Positions 35,611 through 46,362 of a DNA stretch of 64,000 nt are shown piece by piece; the stretch's first letter is position 1, and each line of letters opens with the position of its first letter. The notes below the pieces were generated by a model. It saw only the letters and a list, made by a program, of their open reading frames with translations, was not told where the DNA came from and did no database searches. The stretch is from Pseudomonas sp. IB20 (GTDB lineage: Bacteria > Pseudomonadota > Gammaproteobacteria > Pseudomonadales > Pseudomonadaceae). Made by a program: the position numbers and the translations under genes. The DNA is taken from the NCBI RefSeq assembly GCF_009707325.1, contig NZ_CP046103.1, positions 3,641,284-3,705,283 of the forward strand, given 5' to 3'.

Positions 35611-38600
35611 TCAGGCCTCCACCAGGCTCCACTGCTTGCTCAATCGCTTGTCAGAAATCGGCACTTTGGTGCCCAATTGCTGGCCAAACAGTGACACGCG
35701 ATATTCCTCCAGCCACCAGCGATACAGCTCCAACTGCGGGTCGCGCTTGCCTTCCTGGGTGTGTTTGTTCAGGCGGTTCTGGTACTGCGCCCACAGGCCG
35801 CTCAGCTCGGCGCTCCACACCCGATCTTTTTGCACCTGGCTTGGCAGTTTCTCCAGGCGCAGCTCGATGGCCTTGAGGAAACGCGGCAGTTCCTTGAACC
35901 ACTGCGCCGGGGTTTCGCGCACAAAACCCGGGTACACCAAATGACTCAGCTGCTGCTTGATGTCATTCAAGGCCACGGCCTGGGCCAGATCGATCTTACC
36001 TTTGAAGCGTTTTTGCAAACCATGCCACAGCTTCAGCACTTCCAGGGTCAAGCGTGCCAGGCGTTCGGCGTGCTCAGTCCAGCTGCCGCGCTTACGTTCG
36101 GCCAAAGCGGCCAGACCCGCACCGTCACGCGGCAAGCTGGCTTCGCCTTCCAGCACGCAGGTGTCCAGGCTGGCTAGCAGAATGTCTTCGACCAGCGCAT
36201 CGATGCGCCCCAATTCGCGGTACATCAGGCCCAGCTCAGTCAGGCCGGGCAATTTGCCGCGCAGGAATTTCGCCGGTTCGGCCAATTGCTGCATCAGCAG
36301 ACGCTGCAAGGCGCGGCGGTGCTGGAACTCGGCCTCGGCGGCCGTCGAGAACCGCCCTTCCTTGACCGTGCCATTCTCTTCGACCAGCGCCGGGTAGACC
36401 GTCATCGACAGGCCGGCGATCTTTTGCTGGGTCTTCTCGGCCACCGCCGCAAACACCTTAGCCTCCACCGGCTGCTGGCTTTTCGCGGTCTGCGGTACGG
36501 CCAATGCGGCCTGGCTGGCCTCGGCAAAACGTGCCGTCAGCTCGGCCAGGTCACGGCCTTCGCCGAGGAACTTGCCCTGACCGTCGACCACTTCCAGGTT
36601 CATCTTCAAGTGGTTTTCCACCTGCTGCGCCGCTTCCGCCCAGGCTTCATCGCTGACCCGCGCGCCGGTCATGCGCAACAGTTCGCGCCCCAGCGCCTGG
36701 GGCAGCGAGCCCTGGCCGAATTCGATGCGTTGCAGCGCCGCCTTGATGAAATCCGGCACCGGTACAAAGTTTTTGCGCAACGCTTTAGGCAGGTTGCGCA
36801 CCAGCGCGATGCACTTGGCCTCGATCACACCCGGCACCAGCCATTCCAGGCGCTCCGGCGGCAATGCCGGCAGCAGTGGCGCCGGCACGCGCAGGGTCAC
36901 GCCGTCGCGCGGGTGGTTGGGTTCGAAGTGGTAACTCAAGGCCAGGGCCAAATCGCCCAAGTGCAAGGTGTCCGGGTAATGCGCGGCGGTGACTTCGCTG
37001 GCCTCGCGGGCCAGCACGTCTTCCTCGCGCATGATCAGCAGTTGCGGGTCTTTCTGGCTGTTGACCTTGTACCAGCTGTCGAACGTGGCGGTCTGGTGGA
37101 TCTCTGCCGGCAGGCGCGCATCGTAGAAGGCGTACAGGGTTTCTTCGTCCGCCAGGATGTCGCGGCGGCGCGCCTTGGCTTCCAGTTCGTCGAGCTGCTC
37201 CAGCAGTTGCTGGTTGGCCGTCAGGCACTTGGCCCGGGACTGAATCTCGCCACGCACCAAGCCTTCGCGGATAAACAGCTCGCGGGACACCACCGGGTCA
37301 ATCGGCCCGTAATGCACAGGGCGGCGCCCGACCACAATCAACCCGAACAGGGTGATCTGCTCAAACGCCACCACTTGGCCGCGCTTCTTTTCCCAGTGCG
37401 GTTCGAAATGGTTTTTCTTGATCAGGTGCCCAGCCAACGGCTCGATCCAGTCGGCATCAATCTTCGCCACCATGCGCGCATACAGCTTGGTGGTTTCCAC
37501 CAGTTCGGCGGCCATCAGCCATTGCGGGCGCTTTTTGCCGATGCCCGAGGACGGATGAATCCAGAAGCGCCGCTGCCGCGCGCCAAGGTAATCACCGTCT
37601 TCGGTTTTCTGCCCGATCTGACTGAGCAGGCCGGACAACACGGCCTTGTGCAGCTTGGCAAAGTCCGCCGGCTCTTTATTGACGGTCAACTGCATGTCGC
37701 GGCAGATCAGGCTCAACTGGCGATGCGAGTCGCGCCACTCGCGCAGCCGCAAGTAATTCAGGAAGTTCTTACGACACCAGTTACGCAACGGGCTGGCCGT
37801 CAGTTCCTGGCGCTGCTCTTCAAAACCGCGCCATAGGTTAACCAAACCGGCGAAGTCGGAATCCGCATCCTTCCACTGGGCGTGAGCCTGATCGGCTGCC
37901 TGCTGACGCTCGGGCGGGCGCTCGCGCGGGTCTTGGATCGACATCGCGCTGGCGACGATCAGCACTTCCTGCAAACTGCCGAGCTTGGCGGCTTCGAGCA
38001 GCATGCGGCCCATGCGCGGGTCCACCGGCAGGCGCGCCAGCTGGCGGCCCAACGGCGTGAGCTGGCTGTTGCGGTCCACCGCCGAGAGCTCTTGCAGCAA
38101 GTTGAAACCGTCGCTGATGGCTTTGCCGTCCGGCGGCTCGATAAACGGGAAATCGGTGATCTCACCCAGACGCAGGTGCAGCATCTGCAGGATCACGGCG
38201 GCAAGGTTGGTGCGCAGGATTTCCGGGTCGGTAAATTCCGGGCGGCCGATAAAGTCTTCTTCGCTGTACAAGCGGATGCAAATGCCCGGTTCGACCCGCC
38301 CGCACCGACCTTTACGCTGGTTGGCGCTGGCCTGGGAAATCGCCTCGATCGGCAGGCGCTGCACCTTGGCGCGGTAGCTGTAGCGGCTGATGCGCGCAGT
38401 GCCGCTGTCGATCACATAACGAATGCCCGGCACGGTCAGCGAGGTTTCCGCGACGTTGGTCGCCAGCACCACGCGACGGCCTGGGTGGGACTGGAAAATA
38501 CGCTGCTGTTCGGCCGGTGACAGGCGCGCGTACAGCGGCAGAATTTCAGTGTGCCTGAGCTGGGCCTTGCGCAGCATTTCGGCGGCGTCGCGAATCTCGC

Positions 38601-39522
38601 GCTCACCCGGCAAAAACACCAGCACATCGCCGGGGCTGCGGCGTTCGCTGCGCTCGTAAGCGGCGATTTCATCGAGGGTGGCGAGGATCGCCTGGTCAAC
38701 GGTCAAGTCGTCCTCGACGCGGTTGCCCTCCTCGTCCTGCTCCAGGGTCAGCGGGCGATACCACGTGTCCACCGGGAACGTGCGGCCCGAGACCTCGACA
38801 ATCGGCGCATCGTCGAAGTGCTTGGAGAAGCGCTCCAAGTCGATGGTCGCCGAGGTGATGATGACTTTCAGGTCCGGGCGACGCGGCAGCAGGGTTTTCA
38901 AGTAGCCGAGCAGGAAGTCGATGTTCAGGCTGCGTTCGTGGGCTTCGTCGACGATGATCGTGTCGTAGCGTTCCAGGTAACGGTCGTTCTGGGTTTCCGC
39001 CAGCAGGATGCCGTCGGTCATCAACTTGATCAGGGTGTTGGAATCACTCTGGTCTTCGAAACGCACCTGATAGCCGACCAATGCGCCCAACGGCGTGGCC
39101 AGTTCTTCGGCGACGCGGCTGGCGACGCTGCGCGCGGCAATTCGGCGCGGCTGGGTGTGGCCGATCAGGCCGTACTGGCCACGGCCGATTTCCAGGCAGA
39201 TTTTCGGCAGCTGGGTGGTTTTACCCGAGCCGGTTTCGCCGGCAATGATCAGCACCTGATGCTTGAGCAACGCTTCTTTGATCTCGTCGCGCTTGGCGGC
39301 AATCGGCAGGCTGTCGTCATAGCGGATCACCGGCAGGCTGGCACGCCGCGCCGTGACCTGGGCGCAGGACGCCTGCATGCGCGTAACCCACTGCGCCAGC
39401 TTGTCCTCATCGGGCTTCTTGCGCAGCTCGAGCAACTGGCGCCGCAAGCGGTGGCGGTCGGCGAGCATGGCGTGATCGAGGTTTTTCAGCAGTGGGTCGA
39501 TAGCGGGCGCTTGGTCAGTCAT
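35611..39522 (-). CDS. hrpA: ATP-dependent RNA helicase HrpA
   Basis: A 1303-residue DEAH-box helicase, the usual HrpA length. Motifs: Walker A AGETGSGKTTQ, DEAH (VDEAHERS), SAT (TSATID), motif V (TNVAETSLTVPGI), motif VI (QRKGRCGRVEPG). After the helicase core come the HA2 and OB-fold regions and a long DUF3418 C-terminal domain (about 700-1300). It resolves stalled ribosomes and structured mRNA in E. coli. It starts MTDQAPAIDPLLKNLDHAML and is separated from aceK by a short gap with a repeated 27-mer. Confidence 0.96.
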   Translation of the reverse strand: MTDQAPAIDPLLKNLDHAMLADRHRLRRQLLELRKKPDEDKLAQWVTRMQASCAQVTARRASLPVIRYDDSLPIAAKRDEIKEALLKHQVLIIAGETGSGKTTQLPKICLEIGRGQYGLIGHTQPRRIAARSVASRVAEELATPLGALVGYQVRFEDQSDSNTLIKLMTDGILLAETQNDRYLERYDTIIVDEAHERSLNIDFLLGYLKTLLPRRPDLKVIITSATIDLERFSKHFDDAPIVEVSGRTFPVDTWYRPLTLEQDEEGNRVEDDLTVDQAILATLDEIAAYERSERRSPGDVLVFLPGEREIRDAAEMLRKAQLRHTEILPLYARLSPAEQQRIFQSHPGRRVVLATNVAETSLTVPGIRYVIDSGTARISRYSYRAKVQRLPIEAISQASANQRKGRCGRVEPGICIRLYSEEDFIGRPEFTDPEILRTNLAAVILQMLHLRLGEITDFPFIEPPDGKAISDGFNLLQELSAVDRNSQLTPLGRQLARLPVDPRMGRMLLEAAKLGSLQEVLIVASAMSIQDPRERPPERQQAADQAHAQWKDADSDFAGLVNLWRGFEEQRQELTASPLRNWCRKNFLNYLRLREWRDSHRQLSLICRDMQLTVNKEPADFAKLHKAVLSGLLSQIGQKTEDGDYLGARQRRFWIHPSSGIGKKRPQWLMAAELVETTKLYARMVAKIDADWIEPLAGHLIKKNHFEPHWEKKRGQVVAFEQITLFGLIVVGRRPVHYGPIDPVVSRELFIREGLVRGEIQSRAKCLTANQQLLEQLDELEAKARRRDILADEETLYAFYDARLPAEIHQTATFDSWYKVNSQKDPQLLIMREEDVLAREASEVTAAHYPDTLHLGDLALALSYHFEPNHPRDGVTLRVPAPLLPALPPERLEWLVPGVIEAKCIALVRNLPKALRKNFVPVPDFIKAALQRIEFGQGSLPQALGRELLRMTGARVSDEAWAEAAQQVENHLKMNLEVVDGQGKFLGEGRDLAELTARFAEASQAALAVPQTAKSQQPVEAKVFAAVAEKTQQKIAGLSMTVYPALVEENGTVKEGRFSTAAEAEFQHRRALQRLLMQQLAEPAKFLRGKLPGLTELGLMYRELGRIDALVEDILLASLDTCVLEGEASLPRDGAGLAALAERKRGSWTEHAERLARLTLEVLKLWHGLQKRFKGKIDLAQAVALNDIKQQLSHLVYPGFVRETPAQWFKELPRFLKAIELRLEKLPSQVQKDRVWSAELSGLWAQYQNRLNKHTQEGKRDPQLELYRWWLEEYRVSLFGQQLGTKVPISDKRLSKQWSLVEA

Positions 39523-39573
39523 CAGGTACGTATGGGTCGTCTATTTATGCAGGGGGCGGATTGTCGCAGAAAA

Positions 39574-39629
39574 CCGCCAACGCGCGCGCCCCTCATTCGT
39601 CGCCGCCAACGCGCGCGCCCCTCATTCGT
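39574..39629. repeat. 27-bp tandem repeat at the aceK 3' end
   Basis: CCGCCAACGCGCGCGCCCCT with its next seven bases at 39574-39600 recurs at 39603-39629 after a 2-base spacer. The right copy overlaps the last aceK codons. Confidence 0.9.
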
Positions 39630-41337
39630 TATCGCGGTCTTTGCGCCGGTACGGGAACACGTCGATGACCTTGCCGGCGCGAATCGCTTCCTGCAGGCCT
39701 TTCCAGTAGTTCGCGTCGTACAGTTCACCATGCAGCTCATTGAACAGCTTGCGCTGGCCGGCGTCGGCAAACAGGAACGGCGGGAATTCTTCGGGGAACA
39801 CATCCAGCGGGCCGATGGAATACCAGGGCTCCGACGCCATTTCATCCTCCGGCGTGCGCGGTGCAGGGATGTGGCGAAAGTTGGCTTCGGTGAGAAAGCA
39901 GATCTCGTCATAGTCGTAGAACACCACGCGGCCGTGGCGGGTGACGCCGAAGTTCTTCAGCAACATGTCGCCTGGGAAGATATTCGCCGCCGCCAGTTGC
40001 TTGATGGCCAGGCCGTAGTCGTCCAAGGCTTCGCGCACCTGAGCGTCGTTGGCGTTCTCCAGGTAGAGGTTGAGCGGGGTCATGCGCCGCTCGGTCCAGC
40101 AGTGGCGGATCAGCACCGTGTCACCTTCCACTTCGACGGTGCCGGCAGCGACTTCCAGCAGCTCGGCCAGGCACTCGGGTTCAAACTTGCTCAAGGGGAA
40201 GCGGAAGTCGGCGAACTCCTGGGTGTCGGCCATGCGCCCTACGCGGTCGACACTTTTGACCAGGCGATACTTCTCGATCACCGTGGCGCGGTTGACGTTT
40301 TTCGACGGCGAAAAACGGTCCTTGATGATCTTGAACACCGTGTTGAAGCCCGGCAGCGTGAACACGCTCATGACCATGCCGCGTACGCCGGGCGCCATGA
40401 TGAACTGATCATCGGTGGTCGCCAGATGGTTGATCAGCGCGCGGTAGAACTCCGACTTGCCGTGCTTGTAGAAGCCGATGGACGTGTAGAGCTCAGCGAT
40501 GTGCTTGCCCGGCAGGATGCGCTTGAGAAAGCCGATGAACTCCGCCGGCACCGGCACGTCGACCATGAAATAGGAACGGGTGAACGAGAAAATGATCGAC
40601 ACATCGGCTTCGTCAGTGATCAGCGCATCGATCTGGATGCCGCGCCCTTCACGGTGCAGCAGCGGAATCACCAAGGGCCATTGTTCGTCGCGGGTGTAGA
40701 TGCGCCCTACCAGATAGGCACCTTTATTGCGGTAGAGCACCGAGGAAAACAGCTCGACGTTGAGGTCCGGGTCTTTGCACACCCAGTCGGGCAGGTTCTC
40801 GCGCAGCTGGGTTTCGAGGCGGCGCAGGTCGGCCGCCAGGTCGGCGTAGGGCTCGCTGAACGCGTAATCGGCGAAGACCTGCGCCAGCATCGCTGCGAGG
40901 TCGCCGGCTGGTTTATAGGTGCGGGTTTGCGCCGCCCGCGCGCGGCGCAGGCTCGGCCGGGTGGTGTGGATGAACATGCAGCCGTCGCTGATCAAGTCAT
41001 GGCTGAACAGGCCGCAGAAGATCGAGTTGTACCAAGTCTCGGAGAGTTCATCGTCGAAGCGCAGGTCAATCAGGCTTATATAGGCGCTCTTGACCACCGG
41101 CCACATGTCGATCTCCAGCAACGCAGCCTCATCGAAGCTGGCCTGGAGGTGCGCCGTCACTTCAGCGACTTTTTCCTCATACAAGTTGATGCGCGCCGCC
41201 GAAGCCGCCTGCCCCTGCTGCCACTGGGCCTTTTCGAACCGTTCACCGGCGCCGTCGGTGATCTGGCGGAAGTGCTCACGGTAATCGTCGAAGCCGTCGA
41301 GGATCATGCGGGCGATAGCGAGGGCGGATTGCGACAT
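39622..41337 (-). CDS. aceK: Isocitrate dehydrogenase kinase/phosphatase
   Basis: A 571-residue bifunctional enzyme that phosphorylates and dephosphorylates isocitrate dehydrogenase, directing carbon to the glyoxylate shunt on acetate or fatty acids. The ATP loop region is [20 protein letters not shown], and the catalytic region around [20 protein letters not shown] is intact. Length agrees with AceK of other Pseudomonas (about 570-580). Its stop falls inside the second copy of the 27-mer repeat. Confidence 0.96.
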   Translation of the reverse strand: MSQSALAIARMILDGFDDYREHFRQITDGAGERFEKAQWQQGQAASAARINLYEEKVAEVTAHLQASFDEAALLEIDMWPVVKSAYISLIDLRFDDELSETWYNSIFCGLFSHDLISDGCMFIHTTRPSLRRARAAQTRTYKPAGDLAAMLAQVFADYAFSEPYADLAADLRRLETQLRENLPDWVCKDPDLNVELFSSVLYRNKGAYLVGRIYTRDEQWPLVIPLLHREGRGIQIDALITDEADVSIIFSFTRSYFMVDVPVPAEFIGFLKRILPGKHIAELYTSIGFYKHGKSEFYRALINHLATTDDQFIMAPGVRGMVMSVFTLPGFNTVFKIIKDRFSPSKNVNRATVIEKYRLVKSVDRVGRMADTQEFADFRFPLSKFEPECLAELLEVAAGTVEVEGDTVLIRHCWTERRMTPLNLYLENANDAQVREALDDYGLAIKQLAAANIFPGDMLLKNFGVTRHGRVVFYDYDEICFLTEANFRHIPAPRTPEDEMASEPWYSIGPLDVFPEEFPPFLFADAGQRKLFNELHGELYDANYWKGLQEAIRAGKVIDVFPYRRKDRDNE

Positions 41338-41419
41338 GCGGGAAACCTCTAGCGGGCATCTGGAAGCCCTGAGCTTAGCCAGTGAACGGGGGCAGGAGAA
41401 GGAGGATTTTTCGGGTCAC

Positions 41420-41438
41420 TTTGTACAAGTTTGTACAC
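41420..41438. promoter_or_regulatory. Paired TTTGTACA sites
   Basis: TTTGTACA occurs at 41420 and 41430, one helical turn apart. The first is part of the palindrome TTGTACAA. This spacing suggests a regulator site, identity unknown. Confidence 0.35.
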
Positions 41439-41469
41439 ATCGCAGATTTATTTTCAGATTCCATAATTC

Positions 41470-41481
41470 GACCGTACGGTC
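41470..41481. promoter_or_regulatory. Palindrome GACCGTACGGTC, possible TetR-type operator
   Basis: A perfect 12-bp palindrome in the 390-base gap between aceK and the chemoreceptor gene. This form (GACCGTACGGTC) is common among TetR-family operators. The gap has no gene; its right end near 41640-41720 precedes the chemoreceptor gene. Confidence 0.45.
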
Positions 41482-41726
41482 AATAAACACAGCAACACGT
41501 CGCACTGCCATCACTTACAGGCCCGCAACCGCGTGGCCTGGCGCTTTACGCCGAAAAAACCTGCGAAACCGGCCTTTCACAACATGTGCAACCGAATTGA
41601 TACAGCGTAGGGGAAACCCTGATTACCACCTTAGTGGCACTTTGATATACAGCGCGCCCTCTCCCATCCTAACAAGGTCTGAAGACCGATCCGGGAACAG
41701 GTTCTAATCGCCTAAGGAGCATTGAG

Positions 41727-43352
41727 ATGTCATTGAGGAATATGCCGATCGGACTGCGTGCCAGTCTGAGTTTTGCGGTTTTGGCCAGTATGTTGGTCGT
41801 TGTCGGATTGTTTGGCCTGGGGCAGATGGCCAAGTTGCGCGAAAGCGCGCTGGTTATCGAGGAATCGTGGATGCCGAGCATCGAGAATATCCACGACGCC
41901 GCAGCCTCTGTGGCCAGTATTCGCCTGGAAGCCTTGCGCCTGGCGAGCACCGACGAGTCGCGGATTCGCGACAACAGCAAAAACCTGATCAGCCGCCAGA
42001 GCAACGAGCTGCAAACGCTGCTGACCCATCACGAAGGCCTGACCAGTGGCGAGGCAGAAGCCGACCTGCTGAAAAAGCTCAAAGGCGACGTAGCCACCTA
42101 CCTCACGATCGTTGGCCAGATGGTTGCCCTGGTGGACAAGGATCAGCAGCAAGACGCCATCGACCTGCTCACCAGCCGCCTTGCGCCACAAGGTAGCGTC
42201 CTCAACAAGCGCTTGGAGGACATGATCACCTTCAATCAAAAAGGCGTGGAAGACGCAGCCAGCTCAGCCGCACAAATGTATTCCCGCGCGCAATGGGTGG
42301 TCGGCCTGATCATCGTTTGCGCGTTGATCGCCACCTTATTACTGGCCTGGCTGCTGACCCGCAGCATCACAACCCCCATCGGCCAGGCCCTGACCGTAGC
42401 GCGCACCATCGCCGGTGGCGACTTGAGCCAACCGATCAAGGTGCACGGCAGCGACGAAGCGGCGCAATTGCTCAGCGCCCTGGCCACCATGCAAGCGCAG
42501 CTGCAGACCACTGTCCGCGGCATCAGCGAGTCAGCGCAGCAACTGGCCTGCGCCACCGAAGAGATGAGCTCGGTGATGGAACAGAGCACCCGTGGCCTGC
42601 AAGCGCAGAACGATGAAATCGAACAAGCCGCGACTGCCGTGACCGAAATGAGCGCAGCGGTAGACGAAGTGGCGGGCAATGCGGTGTCCAGCGCCGAGGC
42701 GTCCAAGGCATCCGACGAAGACAGCAAGCACGGCCACTATCAGATCAGCGAAACCATCAGCTCGATCCAGAACCTGGTGGACGAAGTGCTCGGCGCCTCG
42801 AACAAAGCCGAAGGCCTGGCGGTGCAGGCCCAGGACATCAGCAAGGTACTGGAAGTGATCCGCGGCATCGCCGGGCAAACCAACCTGTTGGCCCTCAACG
42901 CCGCCATCGAAGCTGCGCGTGCAGGCGAAGCCGGGCGTGGGTTTGCGGTGGTGGCCGATGAGGTGCGTTCGCTGGCGCAACGCACTCAGGACTCCACCGA
43001 AGAAATCGAGCAGATGATCACCGGCATCCAACAAGGCACCCAAGACACCGTCGACGCCCTCAACAGCAGCGCCGAACATGCCGGCCAAACCCTGCAACGC
43101 GCCAACAGCGCGGGCAGCGCCCTGGAGAAAATCACCGCCGCCATCTCGCAGATCAGCGAGCGCAACCTGGTGATCGCCAGTGCCGCCGAGCAACAGGCAC
43201 TGGTGGCGCGTGACGTCGACCGCAGCCTGGTCAACATCCGCGACCTGTCCACCCAAACCGCCGCCGGCGCCACCCAGACCTCAGCGGCCAGCCAGGAACT
43301 CTCGCGCCTGGCCGTGGACCTCAACGGCATGGTGACGCGGTTTGTACTGTAA
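41727..43352 (+). CDS. Methyl-accepting chemotaxis protein
   Basis: A 541-residue chemoreceptor: membrane span 1 (about 12-32), periplasmic four-helix-bundle sensor (about 33-190), span 2 (about 191-212), HAMP (about 213-265), then the signalling domain with the hairpin tip [20 protein letters not shown]. Methylation helices flank it. It starts [20 protein letters not shown]. The 4HB sensor usually binds small organic ligands such as amino or organic acids; the ligand is unknown. Confidence 0.93.
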   Translation: MSLRNMPIGLRASLSFAVLASMLVVVGLFGLGQMAKLRESALVIEESWMPSIENIHDAAASVASIRLEALRLASTDESRIRDNSKNLISRQSNELQTLLTHHEGLTSGEAEADLLKKLKGDVATYLTIVGQMVALVDKDQQQDAIDLLTSRLAPQGSVLNKRLEDMITFNQKGVEDAASSAAQMYSRAQWVVGLIIVCALIATLLLAWLLTRSITTPIGQALTVARTIAGGDLSQPIKVHGSDEAAQLLSALATMQAQLQTTVRGISESAQQLACATEEMSSVMEQSTRGLQAQNDEIEQAATAVTEMSAAVDEVAGNAVSSAEASKASDEDSKHGHYQISETISSIQNLVDEVLGASNKAEGLAVQAQDISKVLEVIRGIAGQTNLLALNAAIEAARAGEAGRGFAVVADEVRSLAQRTQDSTEEIEQMITGIQQGTQDTVDALNSSAEHAGQTLQRANSAGSALEKITAAISQISERNLVIASAAEQQALVARDVDRSLVNIRDLSTQTAAGATQTSAASQELSRLAVDLNGMVTRFVL

Positions 43353-43416
43353 TTAGCAATTGTGTCGAACAGGCCTCTGCGCAACACTCGCCGCCTTATT
43401 GATGTAGGAGTATTCC

Positions 43417-44313
43417 GTGAGACCTGTCGACACCCTGTACCTGCTGGGGCTGGCTGCCATCTGGGGCGCAAGCTTCCTGTTCATGCGCATCATCGCGCCG
43501 GAAATCGGCAGCGTACCGACGGCGTTTTTCCGCGTGTCGATCGCCGCCGCCGGTTTGCTGGTGATCCTGACCGCAATGCGCGTGAACTGGGACTTCCAGG
43601 GCAAATTCAAGACCGTACTGCTGCTAGGCGTGATCAACTCCGGCATCCCCGCGACCATGTACTCGGTGGCAGCCCAAGTACTGCCGGCGGGTTACTCAGC
43701 GATCTTCAACGCCACCACACCGCTGATGGGCGTGCTGATCGGCGGGCTGTTTTTCAGTGAGCGCCTGACGCCGTCGAAAATCGCCGGGGTGAGCCTGGGC
43801 CTGTTCGGCGTGGGCGTACTGACTCGCGCCGGACCAGTGGCGTTTGACCTGCAACTGTTGATGGGCGCGCTGGCCTGCTTGCTGGCGACCACCTGCTATG
43901 GCTTTGCCGGGTTCCTCGCGCGGCGCTGGCTGGATCAACGCGGCGGGCTGGACAGCCGACTCGCGGCGCTGGGCAGCATGCTCGGCGCCACCTTGTTTCT
44001 GCTGCCCTTCTTCGCCTATAGCGCCATCAGCCATCCGCCAGCGAGCTGGGGTGGCTGGCAGGTGTGGGCGTCTTTGCTGGGATTGGGATTGGTGTGTACG
44101 GCGTTTGCCTACATCCTGTACTTCCGCTTGCTGTCGTCCATAGGGCCGGTTAAGTCGATGACGGTGACGTTTATGATTCCGCCGTTTGGGGTGCTGTGGG
44201 GGGCGTTGCTGTTGGATGAGCCGTTGTCGATGGCGCATGTGTATGGCGGGGTGTTGATTGCGGGGGCGTTGTGGTTGGTGTTGCGGGTGGGGAAATTGGC
44301 TAAAGCGTTGTAG
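43417..44313 (+). CDS. EamA/DMT-family transporter
   Basis: A 298-residue transporter with ten predicted spans, from a GTG at 43417 (encoding MRPVDTLYLLGLAAIWGASF). The first half has VLPAGYSAIFNATTPLMGVL and the second half ends MAHVYGGVLIAGALWLVLRV, matching the tandem EamA pattern. It follows the chemoreceptor by 64 bases. Substrate unknown. Confidence 0.88.
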   Translation: MRPVDTLYLLGLAAIWGASFLFMRIIAPEIGSVPTAFFRVSIAAAGLLVILTAMRVNWDFQGKFKTVLLLGVINSGIPATMYSVAAQVLPAGYSAIFNATTPLMGVLIGGLFFSERLTPSKIAGVSLGLFGVGVLTRAGPVAFDLQLLMGALACLLATTCYGFAGFLARRWLDQRGGLDSRLAALGSMLGATLFLLPFFAYSAISHPPASWGGWQVWASLLGLGLVCTAFAYILYFRLLSSIGPVKSMTVTFMIPPFGVLWGALLLDEPLSMAHVYGGVLIAGALWLVLRVGKLAKAL

Positions 44314-44319
44314 GAGATC

Positions 44320-44347
44320 GTGCCCACACCAGGACAGGTGTGGGCAC
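44320..44347. terminator. Strong hairpin after the DMT transporter
   Basis: GTGCCCACACC and GGTGTGGGCAC form an 11-bp perfect stem with a 6-base loop 6 bases past the transporter stop. No T run is present. Confidence 0.65.
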
Positions 44348-44373
44348 GCTGAAGTGCCTGACAGGAAGGTCAA

Positions 44374-44522
44374 CTAGGCGAAGGTTTCAGCATCAGCAAA
44401 ACGGGTGGCATTGGTATCTTTGGCCGACAGCGTGGGCGGCTCGGAAATCGGCCAATCGATAGCCACGTCGGCGTCATTCCACACAGAATAACGTCCGGGA
44501 TAACGAGGGAAGTGGCTCTCAT
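44374..44522 (-). pseudogene. rmlC: rmlC remnant: both ends joined, middle deleted
   Basis: RmlC makes dTDP-6-deoxy-L-lyxo-4-hexulose by 3,5-epimerisation, the third step of dTDP-rhamnose synthesis. Here 39 bases from 44522 encode MRATSLVIPDVIL, the normal RmlC start. They are joined directly, in another frame, to 36 C-terminal codons from 44484 encoding VWNDADVAIDWPISEPPTLS and ending ADAETFA. About 130 residues between are missing, including the catalytic part. It lies downstream of rmlA as expected in an rmlBDAC operon. It cannot make active enzyme as written. Confidence 0.85.
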
Positions 44523-44618
44523 CTTTACGGTGTCTCCAACATGTTATCGGGCCAGCTTGGCGGCGCCACGGCTCGACCTTAAGGCAGCAACTGGGGATGC
44601 CGCGCTCCACTCAGGCCA

Positions 44619-45509
44619 TCAAAAAATCTTGTCACTCAGCAAACGCTTGAGATATTGGCCATAGCCATTCTTGGAAAGCGGCACCGCAAGTTTCTCCAAC
44701 TGTTCGGCGTCAATCCACTTCTGGCGAAACGCAATTTCTTCAGGGCAGGCCACTTTAAGCCCCTGACGATGCTCAAGCGTTGCAATGAAGTGGCTGGCCT
44801 GTAGCAGTGAGTCATGCGTGCCTGTATCCAGCCATGCGTAGCCACGCCCCATGATCTCAACCGACAACTTGCCCCGCTCCATGTAGAGACGGTTGAGGTC
44901 GGTAATCTCGAGTTCGCCACGCGGCGATGGCTTGATGCTTTTAGCCATTTCAACCACGTCTTGGTCGTAGAAATACAGACCGGTAACCGCGTAGTTTGAC
45001 TTGGGTTGCAGCGGCTTCTCTTCCAGGCTGATCGCTTTGCCCTGGGTATCGAATTCTACAACGCCATAACGCTCCGGATCGGTCACGTGATACGCGAAGA
45101 CACTGGCGCCGTCCTGACGCAACATTGCACTCTTGAGCAGCTCATTAAAATCATGACCGTGATAGATGTTGTCACCCAGCACCAGTGCAGATAGGTCATT
45201 ACCGATGAAGTCCTCACCGATGATGAACGCCTGCGCAAGGCCATCCGGAGATGCCTGTACAGCGTAGGAAATGTTCAAACCCCAGTTGCTGCCATCGCCC
45301 AAAAGTTGCTCGAAACGCGGGGTGTCCTGTGGCGTGGAAATGATCAGAATGTCGCGAATACCCGCCAGCATCAACGTGGTCAGCGGGTAGTAGATCATCG
45401 GCTTGTCGTAAACCGGTAGCAACTGTTTGGAAATAGCCAAGGTTGCAGGGTGCAGGCGCGTGCCCGAACCGCCGGCCAAAATAATTCCTTTGCGTTTTAG
45501 CATAGTCAT
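44619..45509 (-). CDS. rmlA: Glucose-1-phosphate thymidylyltransferase RmlA
   Basis: Intact 296-residue RmlA, which couples dTTP and glucose-1-phosphate to dTDP-glucose, the first step toward dTDP-rhamnose. It begins [20 protein letters not shown] with the nucleotide loop [34 protein letters not shown] and [13 protein letters not shown] are all present, and it ends [15 protein letters not shown]. Its start overlaps the rmlD stop (ATGA). It is the left and complete member of a duplicated pair. Confidence 0.96.
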   Translation of the reverse strand: MTMLKRKGIILAGGSGTRLHPATLAISKQLLPVYDKPMIYYPLTTLMLAGIRDILIISTPQDTPRFEQLLGDGSNWGLNISYAVQASPDGLAQAFIIGEDFIGNDLSALVLGDNIYHGHDFNELLKSAMLRQDGASVFAYHVTDPERYGVVEFDTQGKAISLEEKPLQPKSNYAVTGLYFYDQDVVEMAKSIKPSPRGELEITDLNRLYMERGKLSVEIMGRGYAWLDTGTHDSLLQASHFIATLEHRQGLKVACPEEIAFRQKWIDAEQLEKLAVPLSKNGYGQYLKRLLSDKIF

Positions 45510-46362
45510 TTCTCTAGAATTTCTTTAAGCATCCGTGCCACACCGTCCTGCCATTCAGGCAAGCGCAGCGAGAAGGCATTCTGCAGTTTTTGAGTATTGA
45601 GTCGAGAGTTGCCAGGACGTTTGGCAGGCGTGGGATAAGCGGCCGTGGTTATCGCGCCGACGGATGCCGAAGGGACTTTGAGCACCACGCCTGCCGCCTG
45701 CGCCTGTTCGAGCACGAAGCAGGCATAGCGGTGCCAAGTGGTCTCACCGGCTGCCGCAAGATGGTAGATGCCTTGCAATTGAGGGTTCAAACCCAATGCA
45801 CGGATAGCATGTGCGGTGACGTCCGCCAGCAGGTCCGCCCCGGTGGGGGCGCCGAATTGGTCGTCGATCACATTCAGACTGTCACGTTCTGCTGCCAGGC
45901 GCAGCATGGTCTTGGCGAAGTTATTACCGCGCGCCGCATACACCCAACTGGTGCGCAAGATCAGGTGCGCGCAACCGGAAGCCTGGATCGCCTGCTCACC
46001 TTGCAGTTTGGTCGCGCCATAGACACTCAGCGGGCCCACTGGGTCGCTTTCCCGTATCACCCTGGCCGTCAAACACATAGTCCGTGGAGTAATGCACCAG
46101 CAAGGCATTCAGCTTTCGGGCTTCTGTTGCCAGCACTGCGGGGGCTTCAGCGTTCACGCGCAGCGCCTGATCCGGCGCATTTTCGGCCTTGTCGACGGCG
46201 GTGTAAGCCGCTGCGTTGACGATGACCTCAGGCGCAAACCGCTGCACGGTAGCTGCCAACCCTTGCAGATCGTTCAAGTCACCGCAGTAGTCCCGGCTTT
46301 TGGAGTCCAACGCCAGAACTTGACCCAAAGGGGCCAGACTACGTTGGAGTTCCCAGCCTACT
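45506..46362 (-). pseudogene. rmlD: Second rmlD copy, lacking its start and frameshifted
   Basis: Nearly identical to the intact rmlD at 47218-48114, but it begins at codon 12 ([13 protein letters not shown]) because the duplication joint removes the first 11 codons. It has an 8-base deletion near 46054 (TTTCCTGCCACGG reduced to TTTCC before CGTATC), which shifts the frame after VFDGQGDT. Six bases also differ further on (AACCCAATGC against AACGTATCGC), changing LG to IR. The frame from about 46050 to the stop is otherwise intact, including the NADPH-site region YGATK. Confidence 0.9.

Noticed and set aside
38551-41352. A 933-codon open frame on the plus strand opposite hrpA and aceK
   Set aside because: It is the antisense of two well-recognised genes. 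High GC at third positions creates long antisense frames. It shows no domain likeness.
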